Of a stretch of 64,000 nucleotides of DNA, positions 26,439 through 35,280 are shown in pieces. The stretch comes from Armatimonadota bacterium (GTDB lineage Bacteria > Armatimonadota > UBA5829 > DSUL01): NCBI GenBank assembly GCA_020846715.1, contig JADLDK010000051.1, positions 1 to 64,000 of the forward strand, read 5' to 3'. Within the stretch, counting starts at the first letter, position 1, and every line of letters starts with the position of its first letter. The notes under the pieces are model-generated. The model worked only from the letters and a program-made list of their open reading frames with translations, did no database searches and was not told the DNA's origin. A program made the position numbers and the translations under genes.

Positions 26439-28520
26439 TCACACTGAGGAATGTACTGGAGTTGTCGCCCTGGCAGAGTGACGGGCTGGAGACAGTGCGC
26501 GCGCCTGGCGCGCCCGTTGCAGCTTCTCTCGGACTCCGTTCTGTAGAGCGCGAGCCTGGCTTTCCAGCTCCGGGTCAGTCAGGCCCGCGGCTTCCAGTAC
26601 CGGGCGAAGCTCCTTCAGAGAGGCGAAGTAGCGACTGAGTAACTCATCCGCCTGCTTCCACTGAGAAGTGGCGGCGGACATGTCGCCTGAGTCCTGGAGC
26701 TGGTCACCCCGGCGCGCATGCGCCCAGGCGTACGCCGGATCAACCATCTCTGGCATGGCGCGCACCTGTCCGTAAGGCGCCTTCTCCAGATACAGCAGGC
26801 GGCTCCACAGCCCGTCAGCCTGCTTTCTGTGCCCCAGTTTTTCCAGAAGGAGCGCCTCTTCGAGCGTCAAACGGCTGGAGAGCGGGTCCAGCTTCCTGGC
26901 CTGCTGATAGGCCGCCAGCGCTTCGTTATCTCGGCCGTCGCGCAGATAAAGCTCCGCAAGAGAGCGGAATACCCGGGGATTTGTCGGCTCCAGACGATGC
27001 AGACGCTCAATATCCTGCGGCCGGTCCTCAAGCTGGGCCGCTCGCAGCCGGACATTCACGTCCCAGGGCGCGATGCGCCCGGCGGTTCTCCAATCCTCCA
27101 GCGCCTGCGGCCAGTCCTCAGACGTCTCCATCGCCCGGGCGCCTTCGGCATAGAATGAGCTGTAGATGACCACTAACGCAAGGGCCAAAGTGAGCAGAGC
27201 AGCGGCTGCAGCAACCGCAGAGCCGTAGATACCGGCGCGAAGGGAGAGTTGCCTGTCCTCTCGCAGCGTCGCGCGCGCCAGCACCCCGGCCAGTGCGGAA
27301 GCCGCCAGGGCAATGGGCAGCGACCACCAGTCCGAGTCAAAAACACCGCGCACAGCCGTGCAAGCGCAGGCAGCCAGCGCTGCGCAGACAAACGGGGCGA
27401 GGTCTGCCTTGACTTTGCGTAACGCAAGAGCTCGCGCACTGGAGACTATCAGCGCGAGCCATGCCCCAAACAGCGCAATGTCCCCGGGCCAGCCATACTC
27501 GGCCGCGCCCTGCAGATAGTTGGAGTGCGCCATACGCGTAAAACCGGCGACCGCATAGCCCGGAAGAGCGACATCAAACGTACCCGGGCCAAAGCCGACT
27601 ACGGGACGGGCATTAGCGGTGCGCATTGCGCCGATCCACGTAAGCTTCCGGAATGCAAAGCTGTGCCCCTCAGAGTGTGCGGCGACGGCCGACGGCTCCA
27701 CGCGCCTGACAGTGGGACGTCCAAGCGCTGTGGCCAGCGCAATGGAAATGGCAAGCGACAGGCCAAGGCGAACCCAGATAGCGGGCGAAAACAGTCTGAC
27801 TAACGCAGCGAGCGCCCCGAAAACGGCCAGACCCACAGCCAGTGCCAGGACTCCGGCTCTGGCGCCAGTCAGGCCCAGCACGGCAATCTGAAGCGCCAGG
27901 GCAAAACCCAGCCCCGCGACAGCCGCCCGTTCCTGTGCCTGAGCGATCAGCGCGAGAGTGACAGGTATCGTCAGAACGAGAAATCCTGCCAGATAACCCG
28001 GATTGAACATTGTAGAAAAGACGCGCCAGTCTGGCTCGCCCTGCCGGAAGTGCGCAGCGTATTCATTACCGCCAAGGACGCTCACGACGATTGCGCCTGC
28101 TACAAGAGCAAACGCGCTCCAAAAGACCGGCCGGCGATCATCCGCAGAGTAGGCGACAGCGCAGAAGACAATGAGACTGCTGAGGAGATTCAGGTCGCGG
28201 ACAAGCGTGCGTCCGAAGCTGACCGTACAAACCGAACTGAGCGCAACGAAGAGTATGCCCACCCCAGCAAGCCAGAACCCTGGCCACGTCCTCGCCTGAA
28301 TTCGTCCGGAACGAAAGAAAGGCACAGCGCTTACAACAGCGCCCAGGACAAGAAGGGCATATACAGACATCTCTCTGTCCGTCTGCATTGTTCCAGCCCA
28401 CAGGGGTGAGAGCGCCAGAGCCAGAGATGACACGCAGAGCATGGCAGCAGAGGTCAGCCGTCCAGACCCGATGCGCAAGTGAGTTGACCCTTGTTGCTCT
28501 ACCTTCTTACGCGCAGCCAC
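26439..28520 (-). CDS. O-antigen ligase/polymerase-family membrane protein with C-terminal TPR domain
   Basis: 693 aa. Residues 1-440 form about 12 membrane helices with the Wzy_C/WaaL-type periplasmic block (GFGPGTFDVALPGYAVAGFTRMAHSNYLQGAAEYGWPG, near 315-350). The C-terminal 230 residues are soluble and hold tetratricopeptide-type repeats (WPQALEDWRTAGRIAPWDVNVRLRAAQ; DNEALAAYQQARKLDPLSSRLTLEEALL). Such proteins transfer or polymerise lipid-linked polysaccharides or glycosylate proteins in the periplasm. GTG 28520 overlaps the upstream GT2 gene by 22 nt; TTG 28478 with AAGGG 9 nt upstream is an alternative start. Confidence 0.87.
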   Translation of the reverse strand: MAARKKVEQQGSTHLRIGSGRLTSAAMLCVSSLALALSPLWAGTMQTDREMSVYALLVLGAVVSAVPFFRSGRIQARTWPGFWLAGVGILFVALSSVCTVSFGRTLVRDLNLLSSLIVFCAVAYSADDRRPVFWSAFALVAGAIVVSVLGGNEYAAHFRQGEPDWRVFSTMFNPGYLAGFLVLTIPVTLALIAQAQERAAVAGLGFALALQIAVLGLTGARAGVLALAVGLAVFGALAALVRLFSPAIWVRLGLSLAISIALATALGRPTVRRVEPSAVAAHSEGHSFAFRKLTWIGAMRTANARPVVGFGPGTFDVALPGYAVAGFTRMAHSNYLQGAAEYGWPGDIALFGAWLALIVSSARALALRKVKADLAPFVCAALAACACTAVRGVFDSDWWSLPIALAASALAGVLARATLREDRQLSLRAGIYGSAVAAAAALLTLALALVVIYSSFYAEGARAMETSEDWPQALEDWRTAGRIAPWDVNVRLRAAQLEDRPQDIERLHRLEPTNPRVFRSLAELYLRDGRDNEALAAYQQARKLDPLSSRLTLEEALLLEKLGHRKQADGLWSRLLYLEKAPYGQVRAMPEMVDPAYAWAHARRGDQLQDSGDMSAATSQWKQADELLSRYFASLKELRPVLEAAGLTDPELESQARALQNGVREKLQRARQARALSPARHSARATTPVHSSV

Positions 28521-29437
28521 TTATGCCACTTATTCTTTGCAATAAAGTACGACGCTCTGAGTCCCAGACCCAGCGGAACAATGAGGCGGTCCAGCAAGCC
28601 AGTCCCCTCCCAGTAGTGCCGTCTGAAGAAGATGTACATGCTTCTGTGGTGGTGGTAAATCATACGGTTAGGCGCCAGATCACTTGCCCGCGCTTTGCGG
28701 TGCGTCACTTCCGCCTGTGCGCAAAACCAGACTGTCCACCCGGCCTGACGCGCGCGCCAGCAGATGTCAACATCTTCGACATACATGTAGTAGACCTCTT
28801 CAAAGCCACCCATCTGCACCAGCGCCAAGCGTCGAATGAGCATGGCGCATCCACTCACCCAGTCCACCTCACGGCTATCGCGGTGATCCCAATCTGTCTG
28901 AAGGTAGTTGCGCACCGCAGGATTGTTGGGGAACAGCCTGCCCAGTACGCTGTGCCTGTACAGCCCGGCCGCCAGAGTTGGAAAACGCCGCGCGGAATGT
29001 TGCACGCTTCCATCCGGGTTGAGCACCCGCGGTCCGAAGATCGCGCTCTCAGGGTGCTGTTCAGCACATCCGATAAGGGCGACAATGGCAGCAGAGCTCA
29101 GGTGCGAATCGGGATTGAGAACAAAGACAAATCGCCCGCGCGACTGCTCAAATGCCCTGTTGTGCCCGGCTCCAAAGCCGAGATTGCGCTCCTGCGGGAG
29201 AATGCGCACAACTGGATAAGACTGCCGTACGGCCTCGACGGAGAAGTCATCTGAATGGTTATCCACTACGATGACTTCACAGGAGTATCCGTCAATCTGA
29301 AACGCAGCTCCCGTATCTCTGGCGCGATCTTCGACGGGGACAAAGGAGCTGAGGCAATCCAGCAGATCCTGGCGCGTATTCCAGTTTACTATGGAAACCG
29401 TGAGGTCCAGTTCAGATTCTTCGGGTATGTTAGCCAC
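28499..29437 (-). CDS. Family 2 glycosyltransferase (rhamnosyltransferase-like)
   Basis: 312 aa from GTG 29437, overlapping the preceding GT2 stop by 8 nt; the frame upstream is non-conserved. The GT-A fold is shown by DLTVSIVNWNTRQDLLDCLSSF at the N-terminus, VIVVDNHSDD, FGAGHNRAFEQSRGRFVFVLNPDSHL (nucleotide-sugar site) and the acceptor-side block DVDICWRARQAGWTVWFCAQAEVTHRKA. It is the WbbL/rhamnosyltransferase subgroup of GT2, which adds sugars to lipid-linked glycans at the inner membrane. It is part of a four-gene minus-strand operon with overlapping ends. Confidence 0.93.
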   Translation of the reverse strand: MANIPEESELDLTVSIVNWNTRQDLLDCLSSFVPVEDRARDTGAAFQIDGYSCEVIVVDNHSDDFSVEAVRQSYPVVRILPQERNLGFGAGHNRAFEQSRGRFVFVLNPDSHLSSAAIVALIGCAEQHPESAIFGPRVLNPDGSVQHSARRFPTLAAGLYRHSVLGRLFPNNPAVRNYLQTDWDHRDSREVDWVSGCAMLIRRLALVQMGGFEEVYYMYVEDVDICWRARQAGWTVWFCAQAEVTHRKARASDLAPNRMIYHHHRSMYIFFRRHYWEGTGLLDRLIVPLGLGLRASYFIAKNKWHKWLRVRR

Positions 29438-30278
29438 GTTGCGCTCTCGCCGTGCGCATCTTCCAGTTGACCCATGAGATCGCCTTCCCAAGCCACAGGA
29501 GAGAGGAGCGGCCTTTGAGATCCTTGTTGTAGAACTTTACGAGGCCCAGATGCGACTCCCTCAGAATCCACGCGCCTGCGCTCTGCGTGCTGTGGCCACC
29601 CACGTGTGCGACTTTCGCCTCCGCAACGAACCACACCTCCCAACCCGCTTCTCTGGCTCGCCATGCCCAGTCCACATCGTTGAAGAGAATTGGAAACGCT
29701 TCATCAAAGCCGCCGATAATCTCCCACGCCGCGCGCGGCACAGCCCAGCAACTGGCCATCGGCTGGTCCACCTGGCGTGTGTGCAGATGGTCGAAGTATG
29801 TCATGCGGTATGCCCCGAAGATGCGGCTTTTCGGGAACAATCTCGGCAGCTTCAGCGCCGCCCACAACAAGCTCAGCGGCCATGGGAACTCTCTGCAGGA
29901 GCTTTGCACAGCGCCACCGGGAAGGATAAGCTGTGGCGCGGCAATGGCAGCGCACGGGTGGTTCATAAGGAAGTCGAGCAGTGTATCCAGCGCGCCTGGC
30001 GTCACCTGCGTGTCAGGATTTAGAAGGACAATGTAGTCTCCACGCGAATGTGAAAACGCCACATTGTTGCCCCGCGCAAAACCCAGATTCTCACTCTGCG
30101 CAAAGAAACGCACAGCAGGGAAGTCTTGCTGAAACGACGCGGCCTCGAAGTGCCCGGCATCATTATCAACGACGATGACTTCATACTCTCCCGACGGCGG
30201 GTGCTGTTGGATGGACTCCAGCAACTTTCTCAAGAGCGCTGAAGAGCGCCAGTTAACGATGAGCATCGAGCAGCGCAC
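29430..30278 (-). CDS. Family 2 glycosyltransferase
   Basis: 282 aa from GTG 30278, chosen because GGAG lies exactly 7 nt upstream; an ATG at 30266 is the alternative. The N-terminus enters the fold at once (MLIVNWRSSALLRKLLESI). EVIVVDNDAG, GFARGNNVAFSHSRGDYIVLLNPDTQVTPGA and NDVDWAWRAREAGWEVWFVAEAKVAHVGG are the standard GT2 motifs. It is close in sequence to the next gene, which suggests a tandem duplication. It overlaps the HAD gene upstream and the second GT2 gene downstream. Confidence 0.93.
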   Translation of the reverse strand: MRCSMLIVNWRSSALLRKLLESIQQHPPSGEYEVIVVDNDAGHFEAASFQQDFPAVRFFAQSENLGFARGNNVAFSHSRGDYIVLLNPDTQVTPGALDTLLDFLMNHPCAAIAAPQLILPGGAVQSSCREFPWPLSLLWAALKLPRLFPKSRIFGAYRMTYFDHLHTRQVDQPMASCWAVPRAAWEIIGGFDEAFPILFNDVDWAWRAREAGWEVWFVAEAKVAHVGGHSTQSAGAWILRESHLGLVKFYNKDLKGRSSLLWLGKAISWVNWKMRTARAQRG

Positions 30279-30924
30279 TGTGGAGCTCCGCGAGATCAGA
30301 AAAGACGCAGTCCGGGCCGACGGGATCGAAGTGGCCGGCAGGATTTCTATACAGCAGTGCAATAGAGCGCAGACCGGCCGCTTTACCGGCCTCTATATCC
30401 ATAAAATGGTCCCCAATCATCAGGGCACTCGAGGCCGGCCGGTCAAGTTGCGCCAGCGCGTTTGTCAGATGGAGCGGGTCAGGTTTGACACGCGGAGTGT
30501 CCTCCCGCGCCAGCGTTGCGGAAAATACGTCGGGAAGCAGAGTCAGAAGGTGGTCAGTGGCTCTTCGGCAGTTGCGCGTAAAAATTCCCAGACGCCACCC
30601 GCGCGACGCCTTGTCCAGCAGCAACTCCGGCGCGTGAGGCTTCACCCGTGCCGTCCAGGCATGCTTCATCTCGATGTCTTCCAGTAGATCCCACGCATCC
30701 TTGACATACAGGTTGCCAGAACACGGAAGTTGCCTGCTGGCCTGGTCAACGATGGACAGTATGTCAAAGTCTTCAATATTAGCTGTGGACGCTCCCGCTT
30801 GTTGGGCGTGGTGGAGCACGGCGCGTTTCATTGCGGGGAAATTGATGTTCGTGTCGACAAGTGTGCCGTCCAGATCGAACAGGACGGCCTCCACACCCGT
30901 GAAGATAGCCTCCGGAGCACGCAC
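30253..30924 (-). CDS. HAD-superfamily phosphatase
   Basis: 223 aa from GTG 30924. Motif I is VLFDLDGTLVDTN (residues 14-26), with nucleophile Asp and acid/base Asp. Motif II is in IFTRNCRR, and motif IV is in MIGDHFMDIEAGKAAGLRSI with the preceding Lys in PRVKPDPLHL. The cap is the small helical type found in phosphoglycolate and GmhB-like phosphatases. The setting suggests dephosphorylation of a sugar-phosphate precursor of the polysaccharide, but this is inferred. It is first in the operon, with no clear promoter upstream. Confidence 0.9.
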   Translation of the reverse strand: MRAPEAIFTGVEAVLFDLDGTLVDTNINFPAMKRAVLHHAQQAGASTANIEDFDILSIVDQASRQLPCSGNLYVKDAWDLLEDIEMKHAWTARVKPHAPELLLDKASRGWRLGIFTRNCRRATDHLLTLLPDVFSATLAREDTPRVKPDPLHLTNALAQLDRPASSALMIGDHFMDIEAGKAAGLRSIALLYRNPAGHFDPVGPDCVFSDLAELHSALLDAHR

Positions 30925-31253
30925 ATTTCAGATGATAGCGGCAGGCGAAGCAGGCGTCAACGCATCTGAAGCAACTCACTCGACGCAGCGCGATCACAGC
31001 ATGCCAGTTGTGTCGAACGACCGCGCACGCAAGGCTCTCACGAATGCGGAAGACGATAGGCGCTCAAATATCGTCAGAGTGCGCTGAAAAAGAGCGCTCC
31101 AGCGGGGATTTCGGGCATTCGCTCTTGAGCTCGTCCAGACAAACAATGCTGTTAGGGTCCCAGGTGAGTTGTGGCACAAACCTTGTGAGAACACAGGACG
31201 GGAACGCGTTGGTGGCTTTGGGTCTCTGGTTCTTGCAGACAGAATTATTCCGG

Positions 31254-31341
31254 CTCCGGTGCCGGAGACAGTCTGCGGGGTAGTCTCATTTAGACTGTCT
31301 CGCTCGGGCGCCGTGCTCGCCAACCTCCTCCCACGGCGCCC
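31254..31341. repeat. Three consecutive inverted repeats
   Basis: CTCCGG-TG-CCGGAG (31254-31267); GAGACAGTCT (31265-31274) with AGACTGTCTC (31292-31301); GGGCGCCGTG (31306-31315) with CACGGCGCCC (31332-31341). All three stems are perfect, and they follow each other with almost no spacing. They lie in the middle of the gap upstream of fliC. A structured RNA, or a cluster of regulator sites, would explain them. Confidence 0.6.
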
Positions 31342-31555
31342 ATTTTCGTACCTCCTCAACGCTCGCCATCACCGGTAATCCTACCATCAGCAAAATTGTT
31401 GAGCATTTTCTTCCAAAATCATAAGTTTGAGAGATTCCTGTGGAACAAAAACATTGTGAAAAGCCAGCGGCCTGCCAGGTACGCTGGAGTAGCCAGACGA
31501 TGTCTCTATCTTTTCACGGATAGCAGCCAGGCCGGCTACCACTACAAGACAACTG

Positions 31556-31577
31556 AAAAACCCGGCATGAAGCCGGG
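31556..31577 (-). terminator. Intrinsic terminator pointing away from fliC (minus strand)
   Basis: Read on the minus strand, CCCGGC, a 5-nt loop and GCCGGG are followed by TTTTT (31560-31556). On the plus strand the hairpin sits 39 nt upstream of the fliC start and has no U-tract. It would stop any antisense transcript coming out of the 5' end of fliC. Confidence 0.55.
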
Positions 31578-31615
31578 TAATTGGACAGGGGCGAATATTC
31601 AAGGAGGATACAAGA

Positions 31616-33040
31616 ATGTCGCTTCGCATTAATCTGAACAGTGCCGCGCTCATTGGGCACAGGTCGCTTGCCACTAACGATGACATGCTGAGTCGCTCAA
31701 TCGAGCGCCTTTCCACCGGTTACAAGATCAACCGGGCATCAGATGGTCCGGCTGGTCTGGCGATTTCGGAGTCCTTGAGAGCTCAGATCGGCGGCTTGAA
31801 GCAGGCTATCTCGAACACACAGGATGCGGTCAACATGGTAAAGACCGCTGAAGGCGCTCTCGCTGAAGTGCACAGCCTTCTCCGATCAATGCGCGACCTG
31901 GCTGTTCATGCTCTGAACACCGGGGCCGTGGACGATACACAGTTGGCTGCTGACCAGTCGCAGATCACCTCTGCCATCGACGCCCTGAACCGAATCTCTT
32001 CAAACACGGCGTTTGGCGGAAAGAAGCTGCTGGATGGCACCGCTGGTGTGGCCGGGCAGGTGACGACCAATCCATCGAATGGCGCCTTCATTTCGGGAGG
32101 CACCGCCACCAAGGCAGGAACCTACACTGTCACGATCAACACAGCGGCTACGAAAGCGACCTATGCCGGAACTGGTGGCGCCTACGCCGCCCAGACTGGC
32201 ACCGTCACTATCAACAACGTCGCCATCGCTCTGAACAGTGCGGTCGAGACCACCGCTGCGCTGGCTGTGCAGAAGATTAACCTGTACAGTGAGCAAACGG
32301 GCGTTACGGCATCAGTTGGCGCTAACGGAGTTGAGTTGACGCAGAACAGCTACGGTGCTGGCAGCTCCATCAGCCTGAGCTTTGGTGGCTCAGTGACAGC
32401 AACAACACTGATGGGGACTGGTTCTACGCTCACTGCAGGTGTCAATGCCAACATCACGGTGACGGGTGGAACAGTCAACGCGACCAACGTCAACGGCAGT
32501 GGCCGGCTTGTCTCCGGAGCTGCCTTCGCTGGCACGGATCTTGATGGCGCCGTCATCAGCGCAAACGGTCTGGCCGCCTCCACCTTCGACATAGTGGTCA
32601 CGCAGGGCTCGCTGCAGTTCCAGGTAGGATCCGAAGTGGGGCAGACGGCAAGCGTCGCTTTGAACAGCACCCATTCGTCCAAGCTGGGTATCGCGGCAAG
32701 CGGGTTGGAGACGTCGGCCACGAGTGTCGCCGACATTGACGTGACGACGCTGGCCGGGGCTCGCGACGCTCTCAGACTGATTGACGCTTCGATCAATCAG
32801 GTATCAACTGTTCGCTCAGATCTGGGAGCCGCGCAGAAGAACGTGTTTGAGAGCGCAATCAACAGCCTGACTGTCGCTTCGGAGAACATTGCTGCATCCG
32901 AAAGCGCCATCCGAGATACCGATATGGCGGCCGAAATGGCCGAGTTCTCGAAGAGCCAGATACTGATGCAGTCGAGCGTGGCAATGCTTGTCCAAGCCAA
33001 CTCTGCCCCTCAGCAGCTCGTGCAGTTGCTGAGAGGATAA
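31616..33040 (+). CDS. fliC: Flagellin
   Basis: 474 aa filament protein, exported by the flagellar type III system. The conserved N-terminal D0/D1 region is seen in NDDMLSRSIERLSTGYKINRASDGPAGLAISESLRAQIGGL and NTQDAVNMVKTAEGALAEVHSLLRSMRDLAVHA; the C-terminal D1/D0 is from about 385 (DASINQVSTVRSDLGAAQKNVFESAINSL, ending QANSAPQQLVQLLRG). The central 140-380 region is a Thr/Ala/Gly/Val-rich surface domain. SD AAGGAGG lies 8 nt before the ATG. No export apparatus or basal body gene is in the window. Confidence 0.97.
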   Translation: MSLRINLNSAALIGHRSLATNDDMLSRSIERLSTGYKINRASDGPAGLAISESLRAQIGGLKQAISNTQDAVNMVKTAEGALAEVHSLLRSMRDLAVHALNTGAVDDTQLAADQSQITSAIDALNRISSNTAFGGKKLLDGTAGVAGQVTTNPSNGAFISGGTATKAGTYTVTINTAATKATYAGTGGAYAAQTGTVTINNVAIALNSAVETTAALAVQKINLYSEQTGVTASVGANGVELTQNSYGAGSSISLSFGGSVTATTLMGTGSTLTAGVNANITVTGGTVNATNVNGSGRLVSGAAFAGTDLDGAVISANGLAASTFDIVVTQGSLQFQVGSEVGQTASVALNSTHSSKLGIAASGLETSATSVADIDVTTLAGARDALRLIDASINQVSTVRSDLGAAQKNVFESAINSLTVASENIAASESAIRDTDMAAEMAEFSKSQILMQSSVAMLVQANSAPQQLVQLLRG

Positions 33041-33077
33041 CTACTGGCTTCGCTCTCATACAGCGGTAGAGCGAAAT

Positions 33078-33149
33078 CGTTCCGAAGTATTTCGGAACGG
33101 TAACGACTGGCAAGTGGGAGTCCGTTCCTTCCCGGGGCGGGCTCCCACT
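33078..33149 (+). terminator. Two hairpins after fliC, possible terminator/mRNA stabiliser
   Basis: CGTTCCGAA-GTAT-TTCGGAACG (33078-33099, perfect 9-bp stem) and AGTGGGAG (33113-33120) pairing with CTCCCACT (33142-33149). Neither has a proper U-tract. They may reduce read-through from the highly expressed flagellin gene into fliD, or protect the fliC transcript 3' end. Confidence 0.45.
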
Positions 33150-33270
33150 ATTCCTGACACAACCTTAGCGGCCGAATCGCAGCAGTCGCCACCTGACCGG
33201 CGCCGGACTGCGCCAAGGAGCCACAGTCTCCGGGCCGTCCTATCAATTTTCTCTGAGAGAGAACACAGCC

Positions 33271-35259
33271 ATGCCCGCTCTACAGAGCATAAGCGGCCTG
33301 ATATCAGGCCTCCAGACGGACGATATCATTCAGAAGCTGATCGACTTCAAGAAACGGCCGATCCAGCTTCTGAATAATCAGAAGACTCAGCTTACTGATA
33401 AACTTGCGGCCTGGCAAAGCCTCAACGCGCGGCTTCTGGCGGTCAAGCTCAGGGCCGCAGACCTCACCACCGCCTCCACCTTTGGTTCCAAGTCGGCTGT
33501 GTCATCAGACGAATCGGTCGCCACCGTCAGCGCCTCGAGCGCAGCGACGCAGGGTTCCTACACCCTGAAGGTACTCAGCCTTGCCAAAGCACAGCAGTTG
33601 GGATCTGCTCAGAACTACGAAAGCCCTACAAACAGCAGTGTAGGCAATGGCACGATCACTATTCACAACACTTCGAGTAATCAGGCCTGGTCCATAACTA
33701 TACCAGAAGGCGCTGACTCACTTGAAGCGGTGCGCGATGCGATAAACGCATCCGGCTCCGACGCCATCGCCAACATTGTCAGCGACGGATCAGCCAGCCC
33801 GTACCGCCTGGTGCTCACGAGCCGCAAGACCGGCAGCGCCGGAGCTCTCAGCGTGACAACCTCACTCACAGGTGGCGCCGGGCTTTCCTTCGACGGGCCC
33901 TCATCCGTTATTTCACCCGCCGATGACGCTCAGGTGCAGTTGGGCAGCGGCGCGACTCCTATCGTTGTCACCAGCAGCTCAAATACGATTACAACTCTGA
34001 TTCCGGGGGTTACACTGACTCTGAACTCCGCCGCGCCAGATCGATCCATTTCGGTCAACGTGGGCAGTGACACTCAGGGCATCACAAAGAAAATCCAGGA
34101 CTTTGTCTCCGCTTACAACGACTATGTGAGCTTTGCTCGCGACGCAGCCAGATACGACCCTGAGACGCAGCAAAGCGGTCCGCTCATCGGAGACTTCACC
34201 CTGCAGACACTCCAGTCCAACATAAGTGGACACTTGAACCGCGGAGTCTCTGGCCTGTCAGGCGCGGTGGCGGCTTTGTCCAGTCTTGGAGTCCGCCTGA
34301 CCCAGGACGGGACGCTGAGCATTGACTCAGCCACACTTCAGGAGCAGCTTTCGACCAATCTGGCCCAGGCATCGCGTGTTATGGCGCGTTCAGGCGCAGC
34401 TACGGACGCAGGTATTGTTTTTCTAAATGCCACGGGGGCGACCCGGGAATCAACCGGCGCGGGGTACTCGATCGACATCACGCAGGTTGCTACGCAGGCG
34501 CGTGTGACAGCGGGAGTCGCAATGAGCGCGCCGCTTGCCCAGGAAGAAACGCTCACGATCAACGGCGCCCAGGTGACACTCAGCGCGGGCTCTGACCTTG
34601 CCACAGTAGTGTCCGCGATTAACGCAATCTCCAGCCGCACCGGAGTGACCGTAGCCGCAACGCAGGCGGATGGCTCCGGTACTGGATCCTATCTGACCTT
34701 CCGAAGCAACAGCTACGGATCGAGTGTGCACGTGAGCATCCTCAGCACTGTGAGCAGTGGCGTTGCAGGCTCGAGTGGTGTGGGAAACGTCCAGGCAACT
34801 GACACTTCCGCACAGGGTGAGAACGGAACCGGGACGGGCGCCGCTGGAGTGGACGTAGCCGGCCTCATCAATGGCGAGCTCGCGACCGGAAACGGAAAGA
34901 TTCTCACCAGCGCCTCATCCAACCCGACGACCGGAGGACTCTCCGTTCTCGTCAACTCGACGACAACCGGCAGCAAGGGCTTTGTCACCTATTCACGCGG
35001 AGTGGCTGCCGCCATCAACGATGTTCTCGCCAGCCTGACTGACATCTCCACCGGGGCAGTGACCACCACACAGAAGGGATTGCAGGATCAGATTACGTCT
35101 CTGGACGACCAGATGGCGAGCTTGAACACCCGCCTCTCACAGGAAGAGGAGCGCATTCGAACCCAGTTCGCCGCTCTGGAAAGCACGCTGAGCACCATCC
35201 AAAGCCAGGGACAGTACCTGAGCGCTCAGTTCGCGGCGCTTAGCGGACAAAAGAAGTAG
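33271..35259 (+). CDS. fliD: Flagellar hook-associated protein 2 (filament cap)
   Basis: 662 aa. FliD caps the filament tip and helps flagellin fold. The FliD_N domain is at residues 5-110 (SGLISGLQTDDIIQKLIDFKKRPIQLLNNQKTQLTDKLAAWQSLNARLLAV), preceded by the usual short N-terminus. FliD_C runs from about 240 with the typical SVNVGSDTQGITKKIQDFVSAYNDYVSFA. An inserted Ser/Thr/Gly-rich domain (about 375-560) precedes the C-terminal coiled coil DQITSLDDQMASLNTRLSQEEERIRTQFAALESTLSTIQSQ. It follows fliC by 230 nt and is followed by fliS. Confidence 0.96.
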   Translation: MPALQSISGLISGLQTDDIIQKLIDFKKRPIQLLNNQKTQLTDKLAAWQSLNARLLAVKLRAADLTTASTFGSKSAVSSDESVATVSASSAATQGSYTLKVLSLAKAQQLGSAQNYESPTNSSVGNGTITIHNTSSNQAWSITIPEGADSLEAVRDAINASGSDAIANIVSDGSASPYRLVLTSRKTGSAGALSVTTSLTGGAGLSFDGPSSVISPADDAQVQLGSGATPIVVTSSSNTITTLIPGVTLTLNSAAPDRSISVNVGSDTQGITKKIQDFVSAYNDYVSFARDAARYDPETQQSGPLIGDFTLQTLQSNISGHLNRGVSGLSGAVAALSSLGVRLTQDGTLSIDSATLQEQLSTNLAQASRVMARSGAATDAGIVFLNATGATRESTGAGYSIDITQVATQARVTAGVAMSAPLAQEETLTINGAQVTLSAGSDLATVVSAINAISSRTGVTVAATQADGSGTGSYLTFRSNSYGSSVHVSILSTVSSGVAGSSGVGNVQATDTSAQGENGTGTGAAGVDVAGLINGELATGNGKILTSASSNPTTGGLSVLVNSTTTGSKGFVTYSRGVAAAINDVLASLTDISTGAVTTTQKGLQDQITSLDDQMASLNTRLSQEEERIRTQFAALESTLSTIQSQGQYLSAQFAALSGQKK

Positions 35260-35280
35260 CATTGTGAGGATGAAGGGTTG

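Larger units (their letters stand above)
30925..31615. other. Intergenic region between the divergent HAD and flagellin genes
   Basis: 691 bases with no convincing gene on either strand. It contains three consecutive inverted repeats (31254-31341), a minus-strand terminator-like hairpin (31556-31577) and the fliC ribosome binding site AAGGAGG (31601-31607). I could not find a convincing sigma-28 promoter; a weak TTGTTG-N17-TCATAA pair lies near 31400. Confidence 0.6.

Noticed and set aside
30994-31359. 121-codon minus-strand frame in the HAD-fliC gap
   Set aside because: Contains inverted repeats in its coding sequence and no recognised pattern; not reported as a gene.
31490-31600. Possible c-di-GMP (GEMM) riboswitch in the fliC leader
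   Set aside because: Some bases resemble the class, but the GNAAA receptor, the ACGCAAAGCC block and the paired stems are not present.
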